Made by a program: the position numbers and the translations under genes. From Euphrasia confusa (lineage: Eukaryota > Streptophyta > Magnoliopsida > Lamiales > Orobanchaceae), in NCBI GenBank assembly GCA_954870475.1, contig OX940951.1, positions 48,817,679-48,881,678 of the forward strand: DNA of 64,000 bases. The letters run 5' to 3'. Positions 60,699 through 64,000 of the stretch are shown here, piece after piece (position 1 is the first letter of the stretch; each line of letters opens with the position of its first letter). A model generated the notes under the pieces. It had not been told where the DNA came from and ran no database searches. It was given only the letters and a program-made list of their open reading frames with translations.

Positions 60699-63387
60699 AC
60701 TTCTACCGTATTTGTACAAATTGAAAAAGTAAAATAATTTTCAAATCACATAAATAATTATCTATACAAAAAAATATATAGAATAAATAAATATTACTTA
60801 TGTCCTAATTAAGTCCTTAATTAGTCCGGGACATGCAGGAGAAATATACAAGTAACTAGAAATATACAAGTAACTAAGTGGTATGTTTCATCATGCTCCA
60901 AAAGGAGCAATTCTTTCTTCGTTGACATTAATCAAAAATCAAAGATTCTTTGCGCAGATGCACTAGGCTCTATTAAATGTTTTATGTTTGTTCTTTTGAT
61001 ATATTTTTAAATTCAATACACGTTTAATAGTACATTTTATATGCCTATTATTAATGTTTTTTCGATTGTGAATTATATTTTCACCATCGAAGTTTCCAAA
61101 CTCCATGTGAATTGAAAATCGATTGAACTACTTTCAATTTCATATTGTTCCGAATGTAGGTAGGAGTGGTAATTTTTTTTTCATCATATATATATACAAT
61201 ATATGAAGCTTTAATTTGTATTTAATCTATACGTATATAGTGCAAAAGCGCGTTGGTTTTAATTTAGATATACAGTGAAATCTATATAAATTAATCTTTG
61301 ATACATTAATAACATCTTTAAATTAGTAGAATCTTTCGGTTTCGACTTAGTTTTTTAAATGAAAAAAATACACTCGATAATTAATAATTTCTTTAAATTA
61401 ATAAAATTTTACAATCCATGCTATTAATTTATAAATGTTATTAATTTATAGAGGTTTTACTTAATATTCCACAAAACAATTGCTTAAATTTTAAGCATCT
61501 TAATATGCTTTCCTTAATTTGATTCGACCATTGAATATATTCCTTTATGATGAGAGTTTAAAATGTGGGACCCTAATTAATCTGCCTATATTAAGTTTTC
61601 TTCAAAAAAATACCATATTATTCAACTTAATGAATTATAAATGTTTGAATACCCTCCGTTTCTTATTACAATTTTATGTGCCTTATAATAATTTGTATAT
61701 TAATTATTTATTTATTTCTTATAACGAATATGTGAATGAACTTTCATAATTTGTATTCTGGCCAATTGACTTGTATATATATTTGCATGATTGAATTATA
61801 TAATGTGGAATGTATATATGTGATGGTAGCAATGATGAACATTCATATTTTGTTATTCTGCAATTGAATTACGTGATTTAATTATACATGTGTACATACA
61901 TATATGCATACATACATATATGGCATTAAAAAATGAAAATTTAGATGGAATCTGATTCGTGTGGACCATTATGTTTTGAAGGCTTCTTCTTTCAGGTTGT
62001 GTGTGTTTCCTTTTTATCTGGTCCGCCGTCCGCCCGAGTTGAAATTTCGACACTTTAGTTTACTGAAATGACAAAACAACCCTCCCTCCAGGTCCAGGGT
62101 AAATATTTTTGAAAAATGTATACTGCCAAATGCCATTTTTTTAAACTATTTTTTTAATTGATGATTAAGTTGTCATTTTTCATAAAAAAAATTCAAATAT
62201 TACATTACATGTATCAATTAGTATAGTTTTTGAGTCCTCATTCATTTTACCATTTGGACAAGAACCTACGTTACAGCAAACAAACAGAGCCCAATTAAAG
62301 CAAAATATATACTGGGCTTTTATTCAAGTATTGGGCTCTCCATTTTATTACTGGGCTATTTTTCTATTGAGAATCTGAGATGCACTCTGTGAAACTCATT
62401 CTTTTAATGATAAGAATAACAATTGACACACTTTTTTTGTCATGTAAATTAATTAAAATATTATTATTTTTTAATTTTTTGATAAAAAGTAAAAAAGTTG
62501 CTAGTATTGAAAATAAAAGTAAAATTTAAAAATAAAAAAATTAAAATATTTATTTCAGTTTCTGAGACGCGGAAACTAGACAAAAAAAAAATTCAAATAT
62601 TTTGAAACCGAATTGATATATATGTTTGTGACAATTTTTAGGCAATGCATGCATACTACGCTTTTGTGTAGTTGATTCTATTTTTTTGGTATAAGATAGA
62701 CAACACAACTCAAACCACTCGCCAACCTGGCCATGAACCAAACTAGTGAGAGTGAGTAAGTATCTACCATAAATTAATCACAAAAAACATCTAAATTTTG
62801 AAAAAAAAAAATGAAATTAAAAGACTTGACAAATTTGACACTCTTCTCCAATTCATGAACAATCAAATTTTTATCATAAAAAAATAGTTTGATGAATCCA
62901 TCGATCTCCACTCAAGGATGAAGAATCTAAGATACTTGAAGGCATGATTTTGAAAATTAAAATGGTTAAAATACAAAATTGATAGTAATAATTTTTTTTT
63001 GTGTTTTTATTTCGTCAAAAAATTACACACATATCATCACATACTTTACCACTCGCCTGTGCCGCTGTGCCGGGAGACATGTTTATGTTTGTGATTTTTT
63101 ATAATATAGTTTGCCAAAAATCGTAAAAAGAAAAAACGCGTCTTCAGATGGTAATCTATATTATAATCGAAATTTTATTATTTGATAAAATTTTATTATT
63201 TGATAAATCGATGAAATTAATTTCCTAAAGAGTCAAATAAGAGTGTGAGAATTACAAGAGAACCCCACCAGCCCTTTCACACAAAAACCTCCTGCAACTG
63301 CATTGTATCATTTCTCGCCGGAGGTTTTCGTTTTCTAGATTTTCTGTTCAAATTAGGGTTCCGACACCGAACAAATATATAGTTTCG
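60699..63387. other. Intergenic DNA
   Basis: AT-rich, no gene supported. The 60-75 codon frames at 61519, 61853 and 62550 have no recognisable product. The final ~150 bases before 63388 (with 'aattagggttccgacac') look like a 5' untranslated leader. Confidence 0.5.
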
Positions 63388-63482
63388 ATGAAAGCGATGA
63401 ACTCCGATATTCAGGCATCGAGCGCCGGAGGGCCTGGATCGGCCGATCTGACCGCGCCTAAAAGGAAGTCCATGCGACCGAA
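63388..63482 (+). CDS. First exon of probable ALA-interacting subunit (ALIS/CDC50)
   Basis: ATG at 63388 opens MKAMNSDIQASSAGGPGSAD, then LTAPKRKSMRP and a split codon before a GTGTAT donor at 63483. The Ser/Gly/Ala-rich start followed by a basic KRKSMRPK matches the N-terminus of plant ALIS proteins, where RPKYS(K/R)FTQQ comes next. ALIS proteins are membrane subunits of P4-ATPase lipid flippases. The next exon is outside the window, so the call rests on about 32 residues plus gene order: in Arabidopsis ALIS5 lies close to APL. Confidence 0.5.
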
Positions 63483-64000
63483 GTGTATTTCTCTGTACCT
63501 TTATTGTTTTTGCTGTTAATAGCCTTGTGTGTGTATCTCTGTGTGTGTATGTGCAACTTAAGTTGACGGGCTTTCATTGATACGAGTAGAAATTATGAAA
63601 ACCAGTTGAATTTATGTGGTTTTACGCTTGTTGATGGAAATCCAAATGACGTTAGGGTTTTAGGGAGAAAATTATACAGAGGAAATCACATTCTTTGCTA
63701 AATAGAAGAGTAATGCCTAAGCTCAATTCAGAGGGGAGCAATTGAAAGAATAAAACAAAAGGATCAAAATAGGCTTCTGTTTCATATCGATTTCAAATCG
63801 AAAAGGATAGATGAATAGAGAATCAAACCGTTTTCATAATCTTGTTAACCCTATTTAGGTGATCATACAACCCTTATTATATATGAGTCGATACTTTACC
63901 ATGAAAAGTCGGTTTGATGTGGGCTGGAGGATTATATAGTCTCCAATGTCAATAGTATAACTTATGATATTTACTTTCTCTGTAAACAGACTTTCTTATT
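63483..64000. other. Probable first intron of the ALIS-like gene
   Basis: AT-rich, no coding signal, continues to the window end. It begins with the GT donor of the preceding exon. Confidence 0.4.

Overview
This is nuclear DNA from a flowering plant, almost certainly a eudicot. It is AT-rich, its genes have short introns with standard GT/AG sites, and most of the window is transposable elements. Elements I could delimit by both ends plus target-site duplications (TSDs) are a CACTA transposon, a MULE, a Cassandra-type TRIM, two solo LTRs, a Ty1/Copia element and several MITEs. Only a few stretches are host genes.

Layout. 1-1918: repeat-like DNA with a cluster of TGTCGNNCGACA palindromes. 1919-13581: an 11.7-kb CACTA element (TSD TGT) with apparently intact genes for a TNP2-type transposase and a TnpA-like protein. 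13585-17358: repeat-rich DNA with a 28-bp minisatellite organised in 12-unit blocks, a Harbinger-type MITE, and the right end of a second CACTA element. 17359-18781: a broken aspartic protease gene cut off exactly at that CACTA end. 18782-21670: non-coding, partly retrotransposon-like. 21672-32120: a reverse-oriented solo LTR (TSD GGTCC) split by a young Copia element (21974-30736) whose polyprotein has two in-frame TGA stops. 32089-33651: a 782-bp tandem duplication. 33610-34132: another Harbinger-type MITE. 35372-36998: an apparently intact two-exon aspartic protease gene. 38738-39853 and 46168-47047: two further protease copies, one lacking the 3' half and the other lacking exon 1. The 5' part of the gap between them holds captured pieces of a kinesin KIN-7 (RING) gene and a GT47 (exostosin) gene. 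48536-50031 (minus): a complete six-exon MYB-CC gene that I identify as APL. 52780-60689: a MULE with a perfect 9-bp TSD, carrying a decayed MuDR-type transposase gene and a zf-GRF reading frame. A Cassandra TRIM with 5S-rRNA-like LTRs is nested in its transposase gene, and a solo LTR (TSD GCCGG) is nested in the TRIM. 63388-63482: first exon of a gene resembling an ALA-interacting subunit (ALIS/CDC50).

How it fits together. The protease copies are a local tandem family sharing the exon structure and upstream non-coding modules; transposons and deletions have broken three of the four. APL followed by an ALIS-like gene recalls Arabidopsis, where APL (At1g79430) and ALIS5 (At1g79450) are near neighbours, so this may be a conserved gene block inflated by transposons. 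All calls were made by eye. Exon structures were checked for splice sites and reading phase, but no database search was run.
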